Shown: positions 34,523 to 44,714, numbered from the stretch's first letter. The stretch is 55,192 nt of DNA from Lachnospiraceae oral taxon 107 str. F0167 (GCA_000209465.1 GL890595.1:23833-79024); one strand, 5' to 3'. The notes: generated by a model not told the origin, from the letters alone. Numbers and translations are program-made.

Positions 34523-36544
34523 ATGAATATTGAAAGTATTTTTAGTGATGAAACATCGGATTATATCTCATTGCAAAGCCTTAAGGATGGACATGAAATA
34601 CGGATACAGATAAGAGTTTTTAAGGATGATAAGCCGGAGATCTTATTGGTAAATTATTTTGACGGTAGTGAATCAAAGATGGAAAAGCTTCGTTCAAGCG
34701 ATTATTTTGATTATTACTATGTTGATTTGAGTGATATAAGCTATTTAAAATATTATTTTAAAATAATTGAAGGCGGAAATACACTGTTTTATACAAGATT
34801 CGGTGTTACGGATTATTTAAAAGAAGATACATTGTTTGAATACAATAAAGACTTCTCTTTGCCCGAGTGGGCAAAGGGAGCCTTGATGTATCAGATCTTC
34901 ATAGACAGATTTAATCGTGGAGATGAAACAAATGATGTAGTGGATGATGAATATATCTATATAGGTTTACCTGTAAAACATAAGGAAAATTGGAATGAAT
35001 ATCCTTCAAATTTTGATGTGGGGTATTTTTATGGCGGAGACTTGGAAGGCGTTTTACAAAAACTGGACTACTTAAAGGACTTTGGGGTTGAGGTAATATA
35101 CTTTAACCCTCTCTTTGTATCACCGTCAAATCATAAATACGACACTCAGGACTATGATTATATTGATCCGCATATAGGCAGGATAGTGGATGATGCGGAC
35201 GGTATTTTGGGTGAATTTGACAGTGACAATAAAAACGCCACAAAGTATATAAAAAGAGTTACAAGCAAAAAAAATCTGGAAGCAAGTAATGAATTATTTA
35301 TCAAGCTTGTAGAAGAAGCACATAAAAGAAATATAAAAATAATAATAGACGGAGTGTTTAATCATTGCGGTTCTTTTAATAAATGGATGGATAAAGAAGG
35401 CATTTATAAAAGAGCGGATGAAGGCTATCCTTTAGGGGCATTTTGGTCAAAAGAAAGCGAGTTCAGATCATATTTTAACTTCGTGGGAGATGCCTATGAC
35501 GGCTGGTGGGGACATGACACTTTGCCTAAGCTTTATTATGAAAACAGCAAAAAGCTTGTGGATGAGATACTTCGTATCGGAAAAAAATGGATATCACCGC
35601 CTTTTAATGTGGACGGATGGAGACTGGATGTGGCAGCCGATTTGGGATATACCAGAGAGTTTAACCATGAGTTTTGGTCAATGTTTAGAAATGTTATAAA
35701 GGGAGTGAATAAAGATGCTCTGATTCTGGCGGAGCATTATGGTGATCCGAGCTTTTGGCTGGACGGCAAATGCTGGGACGGAGTAATGAATTATGACGGC
35801 TTTATGGAGCCGGTAAGCTGGTTTTTGACAGGACTTGAAAAACATTCCGACAGAGAGGATATGAGTCTTAAGGGAAATTCGGAGCTGTTTTTTATGATGT
35901 TAAAAAATGCTTTGGGAAAGATGCATTATGACGCGGCACTCGTATCTATGATTCAGCTTTCAAATCACGATCATTCAAGATTTCTTACAAGAACCAACGG
36001 TATTGTAGGAAGAATAGGTACTTACAAATCAGAGGATGCAAGCGAGGGTGTAAGACTTGAGGTGATGAGACAGGCAATAATGATGCTTGTGAGTCTGCCG
36101 GGTGCTCCTACGGTTTATTACGGAGATGAGGTTGGAGTATGCGGATTTACCGATCCCGATAATAGAAGAACATATCCCTGGGGGAATGAAAATCTTGAAC
36201 TTTTAGAGTATCACAGATATATGAACAGATGGCATAGACTTAGAAAAGAGTTAAAATACGGATCTTTAATAAAACTTATATCAAAAGATTCCATAGTCGG
36301 ATATGCCAGAGTTTTTAAAGACAGTATATCGGTGATTATAATACATAGCGGTAAGGATAGGAAAAGAATAGATATTCCTCTCTATCTTACCGGAATGAGG
36401 GATAATGCCGCAATAAGCCGTGTAATATATACAGGCACCTCAGGTTATAATGTGGGTATAGTTACTTATTTTAATGATAACGGACATCTAAGCATGGAAA
36501 TAGAGCCGGATTCGGGATATTTACTGGTGAGTGAAAACCTGTAA
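34523..36544 (+). CDS. Glycoside hydrolase family 13 enzyme (neopullulanase/cyclomaltodextrinase-like)
   Basis: A 673-residue alpha-glucan hydrolase. An N-terminal beta domain (~1-105) precedes a TIM barrel with conserved regions DGVFNHCG, DGWRLDVAADL (nucleophile Asp), LILAEHYGD (acid Glu) and QLSNHDHSRF (stabiliser Asp). An ALMYQIFIDRFNRGD opening and a C-terminal beta domain complete it. There is no signal peptide, so it acts on imported maltodextrins in the cytosol. It is packed directly behind ftsH (no gap) and ahead of a MATE transporter, though the connection is probably positional rather than functional. Confidence 0.9.
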   Translation: MNIESIFSDETSDYISLQSLKDGHEIRIQIRVFKDDKPEILLVNYFDGSESKMEKLRSSDYFDYYYVDLSDISYLKYYFKIIEGGNTLFYTRFGVTDYLKEDTLFEYNKDFSLPEWAKGALMYQIFIDRFNRGDETNDVVDDEYIYIGLPVKHKENWNEYPSNFDVGYFYGGDLEGVLQKLDYLKDFGVEVIYFNPLFVSPSNHKYDTQDYDYIDPHIGRIVDDADGILGEFDSDNKNATKYIKRVTSKKNLEASNELFIKLVEEAHKRNIKIIIDGVFNHCGSFNKWMDKEGIYKRADEGYPLGAFWSKESEFRSYFNFVGDAYDGWWGHDTLPKLYYENSKKLVDEILRIGKKWISPPFNVDGWRLDVAADLGYTREFNHEFWSMFRNVIKGVNKDALILAEHYGDPSFWLDGKCWDGVMNYDGFMEPVSWFLTGLEKHSDREDMSLKGNSELFFMMLKNALGKMHYDAALVSMIQLSNHDHSRFLTRTNGIVGRIGTYKSEDASEGVRLEVMRQAIMMLVSLPGAPTVYYGDEVGVCGFTDPDNRRTYPWGNENLELLEYHRYMNRWHRLRKELKYGSLIKLISKDSIVGYARVFKDSISVIIIHSGKDRKRIDIPLYLTGMRDNAAISRVIYTGTSGYNVGIVTYFNDNGHLSMEIEPDSGYLLVSENL

Positions 36545-36568
36545 ACAGACAGTTCACTTGGAGAATAT

Positions 36569-37942
36569 ATGTTACAGAATGATAAAAGATATATAGGAAA
36601 ATTATTCAGTAATAAGGATTTGAGACTGCTCATTATTCCTTTGATTATAGAGCAGTTTCTGGCTATTGCAGTCGGTATGTCGGATACAATTATGGTAAGC
36701 TTTGCGGGAGATGCCGCTGTATCGGGGGTATCTCTTGTGGATATGGTAAATAATGTTATTATATCATTGCTTGCGGCACTTGCAACAGGCGGTGCGGTAG
36801 TTATAAGCCAGTTTATCGGAGCAAAAAAGCGTGAAGATGCCTGTATGGCGGCGGCACAGCTTGAAATCATGGCATTTGCGGCTTCCGTCATTATATCAAT
36901 ACTTTCCGTAATATTTGCACATCCGATTATAGCATTGCTTTTTGGAAATATTGATAATGAAGTATTTGATGCATGTAAGCAATATTTGATAATAACATCC
37001 ATAAGCTTCCCGATGCTTGCAATATATAATTCAGGTGCGGCTATATATAGAAGCACCGGAGATTCAAAGACCTCTATGAAGGTCAGCATACTGATGAATA
37101 TAATAAATGTAGCGGGAAATGCCATAGGCATCTTTGTACTGCATATGGGAGTGGCGGGAGTGGCTATACCCAGTGTTATATCCAGAGGAGTGGCGGCTGT
37201 GGTTATAACCGTACTGGCAGCACAAAATAAAAAAGCTATAGTTTATTTAAAGATAAAAGAAGTATTTAAACTGAGAATGGACTTTATGAGGAGGATTCTG
37301 TATATAGGAATACCCTCAGGTATAGAAAATTCACTTTTCCAAGTGGGAAGAGTTGCGGTAGTATCCATTATTTCAAGCTTCGGCAGAACGGAGATAGTTG
37401 CAAATGCCATTGCAAACAATCTGGACGGACTGGGGGTAAATATGGGCAATGCCATAAGCATTGCAATGATTACCGTTATAGGTCGCTGTGTAGGTGCGGG
37501 AGATTATAAAGAGGCAAAATATTATGTGAAAAAGCTTGTATTTATCGGGTATATGGTGATTATAATACCTGCAATATTTATACTGGGCTTTCAGAACTTT
37601 TTTATTTCAATATATAAGGTATCGGATGCCACTAAGGAGCTGACATCCACTTTGGTATGGATACATATGGGTATGGCTATGTTCTTATGGCCGGTAAGCT
37701 TTATACTTCCCAATGCATTAAGAGCGGGAAATGATGTGAGATTTACGATGTGTATCAGTCTTTTCTCCATGGCGGTATTTAGATTTGCTACATCATTATA
37801 TATAGCAAATGTATTTCATATCGGAGCCATAGGAGTATGGTGCGCAATGGTTATAGACTGGATTTTCAGATCATCAAATTTCGTATATAGATTTATATCC
37901 GGAAAGTGGTGGCATAAAGATTTACCAAAAGAGGGAATATGA
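36569..37942 (+). CDS. MATE family multidrug/cation antiporter
   Basis: A 457-residue polytopic protein with 12 predicted helices in two homologous halves. The N-terminal half begins LIIPLIIEQFLAIAVGMSDT and contains LATGGAVVISQFIGAKK; the second half contains GIPSGIENSLFQVGRV, matching the MATE pattern. It exports drugs or metabolites using Na+ or H+ gradients; the substrate is unknown. GGAG precedes the start. The 3' end overlaps the dipeptidase gene by 4 bases. Confidence 0.9.
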   Translation: MLQNDKRYIGKLFSNKDLRLLIIPLIIEQFLAIAVGMSDTIMVSFAGDAAVSGVSLVDMVNNVIISLLAALATGGAVVISQFIGAKKREDACMAAAQLEIMAFAASVIISILSVIFAHPIIALLFGNIDNEVFDACKQYLIITSISFPMLAIYNSGAAIYRSTGDSKTSMKVSILMNIINVAGNAIGIFVLHMGVAGVAIPSVISRGVAAVVITVLAAQNKKAIVYLKIKEVFKLRMDFMRRILYIGIPSGIENSLFQVGRVAVVSIISSFGRTEIVANAIANNLDGLGVNMGNAISIAMITVIGRCVGAGDYKEAKYYVKKLVFIGYMVIIIPAIFILGFQNFFISIYKVSDATKELTSTLVWIHMGMAMFLWPVSFILPNALRAGNDVRFTMCISLFSMAVFRFATSLYIANVFHIGAIGVWCAMVIDWIFRSSNFVYRFISGKWWHKDLPKEGI

Positions 37943-38919
37943 TAATTGATTTACATTGTGATACAATCAGCGAGATATACAAAAACAAGAGCATTAATTT
38001 AAAAGAAAACAATCTGATGATTGATATAAATAAATTAAAAAAATCAGATGTACTTTTACAATTCTTTGCGATGTTTACATATCTTCCTGATGTAGATTCA
38101 CCATATAATTATGTGAATGAAATGATATCGGTTTATGAGAAGGAAATAGAAAAAAACTCAACTGATATCGCCTTTGCAAAAAGCTATGAAGATATTTTAA
38201 AAAATACAGAGAATAAAAAGATTTCAGCTTTCCTTACCATAGAAGAGGGGGAGGCTATAGAAGGCAGTATTGAAAAGTTGATTCATTTTTATAACAGGGG
38301 TGTCAGGATGATGACTCTTACCTGGAACTTTGAAAACTGTATAGGCTTCGGAAATAAAAAGCTGAATAAAAACGGAGAGTGTGTAGGATATATTCCCGAT
38401 AAAGAAAACGGACTGAAGCCTTTCGGCTTTGAAGTGGTGGAAAAGATGGAAGAGTTGGGAATGATAGTGGATATTTCCCATCTTTCGGATGCCGGAATTT
38501 ATGATATAATTGATATGACAAAAAAACCGTTTGTTGCGAGTCATTCCAATGGCAGAGCCATTTGTGATCATCCAAGAAATTTGACGGATGACATGATAAA
38601 AAAGATGGCAAATAGAGGCTGCATAGCCGGATTGAATTTCTATCCGGAGTTTTTATCAAGAGACTTTACCAATCGAGAAAGAAAAGCCTATATAGATGAT
38701 GTTATAGTTATGTTAAAATACATGGTAGATATAGGTGGAAGCGAGTTTGTAGCAATCGGTTCGGACTATGACGGCTTTAGCGATTCACTTGAATGGAGTG
38801 ATGCAGGCGGAACAAAAAGTCTGATAGAGGCAATGGAGAAATCAGGATTTACACAAAGTCTGATTGAAAATATAACATATAAAAACGCATTGAGAATCAT
38901 AAAGGAAGTAGTAAAATGA
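37939..38919 (+). CDS. Membrane dipeptidase family (M19) metallopeptidase
   Basis: A 326-residue renal-dipeptidase-type binuclear zinc enzyme. DLHCDTISEIY (HxD at the N-terminus), FLTIEEGEAI (bridging Glu), VDISHLSDAG, ASHSNGRAICDHPRNLTD (histidines) and IGSDYDGF (Asp near the C-terminus) are the M19 ligands. It cleaves dipeptides, often those with D-residues. There is no signal peptide. It overlaps genes on both sides, 4 bases each, so it is translationally coupled to the MATE gene and to a small membrane-protein gene. Confidence 0.92.
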   Translation: MIIDLHCDTISEIYKNKSINLKENNLMIDINKLKKSDVLLQFFAMFTYLPDVDSPYNYVNEMISVYEKEIEKNSTDIAFAKSYEDILKNTENKKISAFLTIEEGEAIEGSIEKLIHFYNRGVRMMTLTWNFENCIGFGNKKLNKNGECVGYIPDKENGLKPFGFEVVEKMEELGMIVDISHLSDAGIYDIIDMTKKPFVASHSNGRAICDHPRNLTDDMIKKMANRGCIAGLNFYPEFLSRDFTNRERKAYIDDVIVMLKYMVDIGGSEFVAIGSDYDGFSDSLEWSDAGGTKSLIEAMEKSGFTQSLIENITYKNALRIIKEVVK

Positions 38920-39083
38920 TCAGAATAGCAATACTTATTTTAATACTTGCTTTTGTCTGTGCTGTTTATGTAGTACATGCTAAGATGGAAGAGGATGAGC
39001 AAAAAAACGGTGATTTTGTCATAGATGATATGATAAAAAATGATGTAATAGATGAAATAGCAAAGGGTAAGGATAGAAGCTAA
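38916..39083 (+). CDS. Small single-pass membrane protein (55 residues)
   Basis: Too short for most gene finders but well placed. It starts at ATG 38916, overlapping the dipeptidase stop (ATGA), and its TAA shares a base with the DegV ATG (TAATG). One hydrophobic helix (MIRIAILILILAFVCAVYVV, residues 1-20) is followed by a charged tail rich in Asp, Glu and Lys (QKNGDFVIDDMIKNDV). AAGGAAG lies ~9 bases upstream. The two overlaps and tight packing argue for real translation. Function unknown; it may be a signal-anchor peptide. Confidence 0.65.
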   Translation: MIRIAILILILAFVCAVYVVHAKMEEDEQKNGDFVIDDMIKNDVIDEIAKGKDRS

Positions 39084-39949
39084 TGAGTACAGCAGTGGTA
39101 TTAGATAGTAATTGTGGTTTGACTAAGGAAGAGGCAAAGGCATACGGGATTTATATTTTGCCGATGCCGTTTATGATAGACGGAAAGGAATATCTTGACG
39201 GCAAGGATATAACTCAGGATGAGTTTTTAAAATTACAAAATGAGGGTGCGGATATAGTGACCTCACAGCCCTCACCTGAGGATGTAATAAATTTATGGAC
39301 AGAACTTTTAAAAGAACATGATTCCATAATACATATACCTATGACCTCGGGACTTTCAGGTTCATGCGATACCGCAATTATGTTATCACATGAGGATGAA
39401 TTTTTCGGCAAGGTATTTGTAGTGGATAATAAGAGAATATCAGTTACACAGATAAGCTCAGGTCTTGATGCTATAGAAATGCTAAAAGCAGGGCTTTCTC
39501 CCGAGAAAGTAAAGGAAAGATTGGAGGAAGATGCAGGCAAATCGGGTATTTATGTAATGGTCAGTGATTTAAAGCATTTAAAAAAGGGCGGAAGAATCAC
39601 ACCGATGGCTGCAGCACTTGCTTCCTTCTTAAAGATAAAACCTGTGCTTCAGATACATGAATCAAAAATAGATGCATATGCAAAGGCAAGAACCTTTAAA
39701 CAGGCAAGGCAGATAATGCTTGAGGCGATAAAAAAGGATCTTGCAGATAGAATGGATGATCCTACGGGCAAGGATTCCAGAATAATGCTTGCACAGTATG
39801 ATGCAATGGATTTTGCAAAAGAATTTGCAGAGGAGCTTGAGCCTGTTTACGGAAAAGTAGATATAGTAAATCTTTCACTTTCAGTGGCAACCCATATAGG
39901 ACCGGGAACAGTGGCAATAGCGGCTGCAAGAAAATCAGGCAATAAATAA
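39083..39949 (+). CDS. DegV family fatty-acid-binding protein
   Basis: A 288-residue DegV protein, the second in the window. VVLDSNCGLTKEEAKAYGIY, the IHIPMTSGLSGSCDTA loop with ligand-binding serines, VVDNKRISVT, LKHLKKGGRIT and THIGPGTVAIAA follow the family plan. It differs clearly from the protein at 15343, so it is probably a separate FakB-type carrier with another lipid preference. It overlaps the small membrane gene by 1 base; the histidine kinase gene starts 3 bases after its stop. Confidence 0.92.
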   Translation: MSTAVVLDSNCGLTKEEAKAYGIYILPMPFMIDGKEYLDGKDITQDEFLKLQNEGADIVTSQPSPEDVINLWTELLKEHDSIIHIPMTSGLSGSCDTAIMLSHEDEFFGKVFVVDNKRISVTQISSGLDAIEMLKAGLSPEKVKERLEEDAGKSGIYVMVSDLKHLKKGGRITPMAAALASFLKIKPVLQIHESKIDAYAKARTFKQARQIMLEAIKKDLADRMDDPTGKDSRIMLAQYDAMDFAKEFAEELEPVYGKVDIVNLSLSVATHIGPGTVAIAAARKSGNK

Positions 39950-39952
39950 TAT

Positions 39953-41413
39953 ATGGAAGTGGAAAAGAAAAAAGTCGAATTTAAGCTGCCCCCTATAAGT
40001 CTTAGGATACTTTTATCCGTAGTATTTGTACTGTTCGGTATTTTACCCATATTTATATATGGAGGAGTGGTCAGCCGTACCAATTTTACTTCCAGGGTGG
40101 AATCCAGAAAGATAGAATTGCAGACCAAATGCCTTATGCTCAGCAATAAGCTGACAAGAGGAAATTTTTTGGATAATCCGGAAGAAAGAGATATAATAAG
40201 GTCTGAGATAGATGCTGTAGCCGAGATATATAACGGTAGAATAGTGGTAATAGATAAATCCTATACCACTATTGAGGATACCTTTAATCTGGCTACAGGC
40301 AAGCTTAATATCGCACCTGAGATAATAGATACATTCAACGGTACAAATACAAATATATATAATAAATCCAAATCATATATATTACAGACCATGCCCATAT
40401 ATGAAAATATAGACAATCAAAATATTGACGGAGTGCTTATGTTTATCGCCTCTACCGAAAATCTTGTATCGGTAGCGGAAAATGTGGGAACTACCGAGAG
40501 GTTTTTATATCTTACTTTGAGTGCAATAGTGGTAGTACTTTCTGTAATAATAGGAGGCAGACTGCTAAAGCCCTTGATAAATCTAAGAGATGATATAGCA
40601 AGCATAGGTTATGGAAAGCTGGATCAAAAGATAGAGCATAATGAATATCAGCTGACCAAATCCATATCTGAAAACATCAATACCACTTTGGCAAAACTGC
40701 AGGCGGCGGATAAATCCAGAGATGAATTTGTGGCAAATGTTTCGCATGAGCTTAAAACCCCTATTACATCCATAAGAGTTTTGGCAGATTCCTTGATGAG
40801 TATGGAGAATGTGCCGAATGAGATGTATGCCGAATTTATGCAGGATATATCGGATGAGATAGACAGAGAGGCAAAGATAATAGACGATTTGCTCTCCTTG
40901 GTAAAGCTTGACAAGTCGGCTACCACATTGGTAACCGAGCAGGTGGATATAAACCAGCTTATAAAGCAGATACTAAAAAGACTCAGACCGATAGCACAAA
41001 AAAGAGATATAGAGATGACCTTTGAAACCATCAGAGAAGTAAATGCCGATGTGGATGAAACAAAGCTGTCTCTTGCTATAAATAATCTTATAGAAAATGC
41101 CATCAAATACAATAAGGACGGCGGCTATGTAAAGGTAAGCATTGATGCAGATCATAAATTCTTTTATATAAATGTAAAGGATTCGGGAGACGGCATTGCA
41201 CCTGAGTATAAGGACCTTATTTTTGAGAGATTTTATCGAATTGATAAGGCGAGATCCAGACAGACCGGAGGTACCGGACTTGGACTTGCCATCACCAGAA
41301 ATGTGGTACATTTGCATGACGGTATTATAAAGGTTGCCAGCAAAGAGGGCGAGGGAACTACATTTACAGTCAGAATTCCTCTAAATCATGTAAAGAGGAG
41401 GGATAAAAAGTGA
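39953..41413 (+). CDS. HAMP-domain sensor histidine kinase, orphan in this window
   Basis: A 486-residue two-pass sensor kinase. Transmembrane helix 1 at ~18-40, an extracellular sensor (~41-180), helix 2 at ~183-203, a HAMP domain (LLKPLINLRDDIASIG), and the H-box FVANVSHELKTPITSIR with His ~264. ATPase boxes: NNLIENAIKYN, DSGDGIAPEY, FERFYRIDKARSR and GGTGLGLAITRNVV. No response-regulator gene is adjacent, unlike most class members; the partner is presumably elsewhere. It overlaps the GerMN lipoprotein gene by 4 bases, which suggests a cell-envelope role. Confidence 0.92.
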   Translation: MEVEKKKVEFKLPPISLRILLSVVFVLFGILPIFIYGGVVSRTNFTSRVESRKIELQTKCLMLSNKLTRGNFLDNPEERDIIRSEIDAVAEIYNGRIVVIDKSYTTIEDTFNLATGKLNIAPEIIDTFNGTNTNIYNKSKSYILQTMPIYENIDNQNIDGVLMFIASTENLVSVAENVGTTERFLYLTLSAIVVVLSVIIGGRLLKPLINLRDDIASIGYGKLDQKIEHNEYQLTKSISENINTTLAKLQAADKSRDEFVANVSHELKTPITSIRVLADSLMSMENVPNEMYAEFMQDISDEIDREAKIIDDLLSLVKLDKSATTLVTEQVDINQLIKQILKRLRPIAQKRDIEMTFETIREVNADVDETKLSLAINNLIENAIKYNKDGGYVKVSIDADHKFFYINVKDSGDGIAPEYKDLIFERFYRIDKARSRQTGGTGLGLAITRNVVHLHDGIIKVASKEGEGTTFTVRIPLNHVKRRDKK

Positions 41414-42333
41414 GAAATAAAATCTTATTGATAATAATGATAATGCTATCCTTTACACTTATATCCTGTAAGAAAAAAGAAGCAAGGCCGCTTGAAGAAA
41501 ATGAATACTATATTTATTATATAAATACAAATATGAACACCCTTGTGGAAAGCAGATACAGTGCGGATGCACAAAGATATGATACACAAGCACTGGTAAA
41601 TGAGCTGATGATGCATTTTCTGAAAGTGCCGGATGATTTGGAGGCAATGGGAGCATTGTCCGATAAGGTGACATATCAGGGCTTTAGTATAGATGGAAAT
41701 ATTCTGTATCTGAACTTTGATACAAACTATCAGGGAATGGAAGTGAGCAGAGAGGTACTTGCAAGAGCGGCTCTCGCAAAGACATTAATACAGATAGACG
41801 GTATCGAGTATATAAGTATTCGCTCAGGAGAACAGCCGCTTTTAAATGCACGGGGTGAAAATGTGGGGCTTATAAGTTCTACGAATTTTATAAACAGTGT
41901 ATCAAATATAAACAGCTTTGAAAAAGCTACCCTTTTACTGTATTTTTCGGATGAGAGCGGTACAAAGCTTGTGGCGGAAACCAGAGATGTGTTCTATGAT
42001 TTGAATACATCAAGGGAGCGGATTATAGTGGATGAACTTATAAAAGGACCTTTTACCGCAAGCCTAAAGGCGACTATTCCAAGTGATACCAAGGTTATAA
42101 GTGTCACAATGAATGAGGGCATCTGCTATGTAAACTTTGATGAAGGGTTTTTAAACTCATTGTCGGATGTACTTGACAGTATCACAATATATTCCATAGT
42201 GGACTCACTTTCGGAAATGCCGAATGTAAGCCGAGTACAGATACTTGTAAACGGGAAATCGGATAAAAATTATAATACAATTTCTTTAGGAACTTCTGTG
42301 GAGAGAAATCTCGATTATCTAAAAGAGGAATAA
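41410..42333 (+). CDS. Lipoprotein with two GerMN domains
   Basis: A 307-residue lipoprotein. A signal peptide is followed by the lipobox LISC (Cys 20). Two GerMN-type domains follow, ~35-165 (YQGFSIDGNILYLNFDTNYQGM) and ~175-300 (GICYVNFDEGFLNSLSD). The pattern resembles the LpqB/GerM group that is linked to two-component systems in Gram-positive envelopes. It starts with GTG 41410 and GAGGAGGG at a good distance, and overlaps the histidine-kinase stop, which supports a joint sensor/lipoprotein function (as MtrB-LpqB in actinobacteria; analogy only). Confidence 0.85.
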   Translation: MRNKILLIIMIMLSFTLISCKKKEARPLEENEYYIYYINTNMNTLVESRYSADAQRYDTQALVNELMMHFLKVPDDLEAMGALSDKVTYQGFSIDGNILYLNFDTNYQGMEVSREVLARAALAKTLIQIDGIEYISIRSGEQPLLNARGENVGLISSTNFINSVSNINSFEKATLLLYFSDESGTKLVAETRDVFYDLNTSRERIIVDELIKGPFTASLKATIPSDTKVISVTMNEGICYVNFDEGFLNSLSDVLDSITIYSIVDSLSEMPNVSRVQILVNGKSDKNYNTISLGTSVERNLDYLKEE

Positions 42334-42334
42334 A

Positions 42335-44593
42335 ATGAAAAGACCATGTATACTTATAGTAACAGCCTGTTTGCTTGGAGAGCTTTTAGGATATTACTTC
42401 AGTATCTTATGTCTTGTGGTGGCAGTTATTATTGTCACTGCAAGTATGGTCTGTTTTATACTAAGATTTCAAAAAAATATCCTTTCAAAATTAAATAAAA
42501 TATATTTTCTAACTTTCTTTATTATCTTTTGTATCTTTGTTTTCAGAATCAAATATGAAATCCACTTTGAAAAAACTTTTATTTCCCATAATGTGAATAA
42601 TGAAAAGAATAATACTTTTATTTGTGGAAAAGTAAAAAATATCAGCTTTAAAAAAGATAATATTATTATCATATCAAGGGGAATGATTTATTATCTGAAG
42701 GAAGAAAAATATAATAATGATATAGCTATAGGAAATAAAGTGGCTTTTTACGGCAAAGTGGAGGAGATATCAGCCGCCGGCAATCCGGGAGAGTTTGATG
42801 CCAAAAATTATTATAAGACAAAGGGCATATATTGCAAAATGACAGTGGAGGACTATGATATTTTGGATAAAAGAAAAGATATTACAGGAGAGTTTTTCTT
42901 TGAACTCAGGCAATATCTGGCAGGTAAAACAGAAGATACTTTCCCTGCGGAAAGTTCAGGTCTTATAAAGGCGATTTTACTTGGAATGAGGGGAGAGCTT
43001 GATAAGGGTATATACAGGATGTATCAAAAAAGCGGAATAGCGCATATATTGGCGATTTCAGGTCTGCATGTGTCACTGCTTGGTATTGGACTTTATAAAC
43101 TTTTTAGAAAAATTTTAAAAAGAAGCTTTTTAGTTTCGGCAGTTATTTCAGGCATATTTTTGGTCTTTTACGGACTGTTGGTGGGAGATAGTGTAAGTAT
43201 AACAAGAGCCGGCACCATGCTTATATTGTATTTTATTGCGGAGGTACTTGGAAGGAGCTATTGTATAATATCGGCACTTTGTATCAGCGCCGTATTTATA
43301 TGCCTGATATCACCCTTTGAACCTTTCGGTGTAGGTTTTCAACTCTCATTTGCAGCGGTACTAAGCCTTGGCGGACCGATAGATTTTATATTAAAAAAGT
43401 TCAGACCAAATCAAAGCCACAAAAAATATATAAATAAAATTTTTGATGCTCTTGTGGTCAGTATAGGGGTACAGCTTTTTACTCTGCCACTGATTTTATA
43501 TTATTTTTATACATTTCCTATATATGCCTTTTTATTAAATCTCATTGTTATACCGCTTATGATTCCTGTTTTATATTCTGCAATATTTTCCCTCTTATTA
43601 AACATTATAAAAATCTTTTTATATAAATATATAAGTATGCCGGCGGTACTGATTCTAAAATTCTATGATTTTTTATGCCGGCTTACGGAGTGTTTACCAT
43701 ATTCTAAAATAGTGTTTGGAAGACCGGGTATTATACAGATTTTTATTTACTATATTCTTTTATTTATTATGACAGCTTTTGCAATTAAAAAAAATAAAAG
43801 AGTTATTTTACTGCCTGTTTTATTGCCTGTTTTTATACTGTATCCTTTTATCAGAAAGGATAGCGTAGTCTATCTGGATGTGGGACAGGGAGACGGCATA
43901 TATATGCATATTGATGATATGGATATATTGATAGACGGCGGCAGTACATCCAGAAAGGATTTGGGAGAATACAGTATGGAACCGTTTTTATTATATAAGG
44001 GTGTGGATGATATAGAGATGAGCTTTATAACACATTCGGATATAGACCATATAAGCGGTATATTGTATTTACTTGAAAGCGATATTAAGATAGAAAATAT
44101 TTTCCTGCCGTATCAGGCAATGCGGGATGCTTCATATGATGAAATAAAGCAAAAGGCAAGAGTTGCAGGCAGCAATATAAGATATCTGAGTATGGGTGAT
44201 TATTTGGAAAAAGGTAATCTTAGGATAGATTGTCTATGGCCCGATAAAGCAGATAAGGAAAATGTAAATGAACAAAGTCAGACCTTTGTAGTGGAAGTAA
44301 GAGGGAAAAGACTTCTGTTTACAGGAGATATAGGAAAGACAAGTGAAGAGAGCATTTTGAAGTACTTTGATATAGGCAAGGTAGATATATTAAAGGTGGC
44401 ACATCATGGCTCAAAAAACTCCTCATTAAAGGAATTTATAGAAAATGTAAATCCAGATTATGCCATAATTTCATGTGGAAAAAACAATCACTACGGCCAT
44501 CCAAGTGAAGAAACCATAGATACATTAAGGGAAAACGGCTGTATTATACTTGAAACCTCAAAGAAAGGGGCAATAGAGATAAAGCTGGATTAG
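42335..44593 (+). CDS. comEC: ComEC/Rec2 DNA uptake channel
   Basis: A 752-residue polytopic protein of the competence DNA channel. N-terminal helices are followed by an OB-fold soluble domain (~90-185, GKVEEISAAGNPGEFDAKNYY). The competence core region has AILLGMRGELDKGIYRMYQ and AHILAISGLHVSLLG. The C-terminal metallo-beta-lactamase domain (~510-752) has YLDVGQGDGIYM, THSDIDHISG, FTGDIG and LKVAHHGSKNSS, with metal ligands kept. It lies in the kinase-lipoprotein gene run, 1 base after its neighbour. No other com gene is in view. Confidence 0.93.
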   Translation: MKRPCILIVTACLLGELLGYYFSILCLVVAVIIVTASMVCFILRFQKNILSKLNKIYFLTFFIIFCIFVFRIKYEIHFEKTFISHNVNNEKNNTFICGKVKNISFKKDNIIIISRGMIYYLKEEKYNNDIAIGNKVAFYGKVEEISAAGNPGEFDAKNYYKTKGIYCKMTVEDYDILDKRKDITGEFFFELRQYLAGKTEDTFPAESSGLIKAILLGMRGELDKGIYRMYQKSGIAHILAISGLHVSLLGIGLYKLFRKILKRSFLVSAVISGIFLVFYGLLVGDSVSITRAGTMLILYFIAEVLGRSYCIISALCISAVFICLISPFEPFGVGFQLSFAAVLSLGGPIDFILKKFRPNQSHKKYINKIFDALVVSIGVQLFTLPLILYYFYTFPIYAFLLNLIVIPLMIPVLYSAIFSLLLNIIKIFLYKYISMPAVLILKFYDFLCRLTECLPYSKIVFGRPGIIQIFIYYILLFIMTAFAIKKNKRVILLPVLLPVFILYPFIRKDSVVYLDVGQGDGIYMHIDDMDILIDGGSTSRKDLGEYSMEPFLLYKGVDDIEMSFITHSDIDHISGILYLLESDIKIENIFLPYQAMRDASYDEIKQKARVAGSNIRYLSMGDYLEKGNLRIDCLWPDKADKENVNEQSQTFVVEVRGKRLLFTGDIGKTSEESILKYFDIGKVDILKVAHHGSKNSSLKEFIENVNPDYAIISCGKNNHYGHPSEETIDTLRENGCIILETSKKGAIEIKLD

Positions 44594-44714
44594 TTTATAC
44601 CAAGGGATTTGTAAGAGGACTTTAAGGAAATCAATATTGGTTTTTTATCCGAGCTATAGTATGATAGTGAGTAATTTGAGTATGGTGAAAAATAAAAGAA
44701 AGAGAGTGAGAAAA

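Noticed and set aside
36466-37131. Long reverse-strand open frame (221 codons) opposite the MATE gene
   Set aside because: It is a shadow of the MATE coding frame; composition and lack of a ribosome site argue against a gene.
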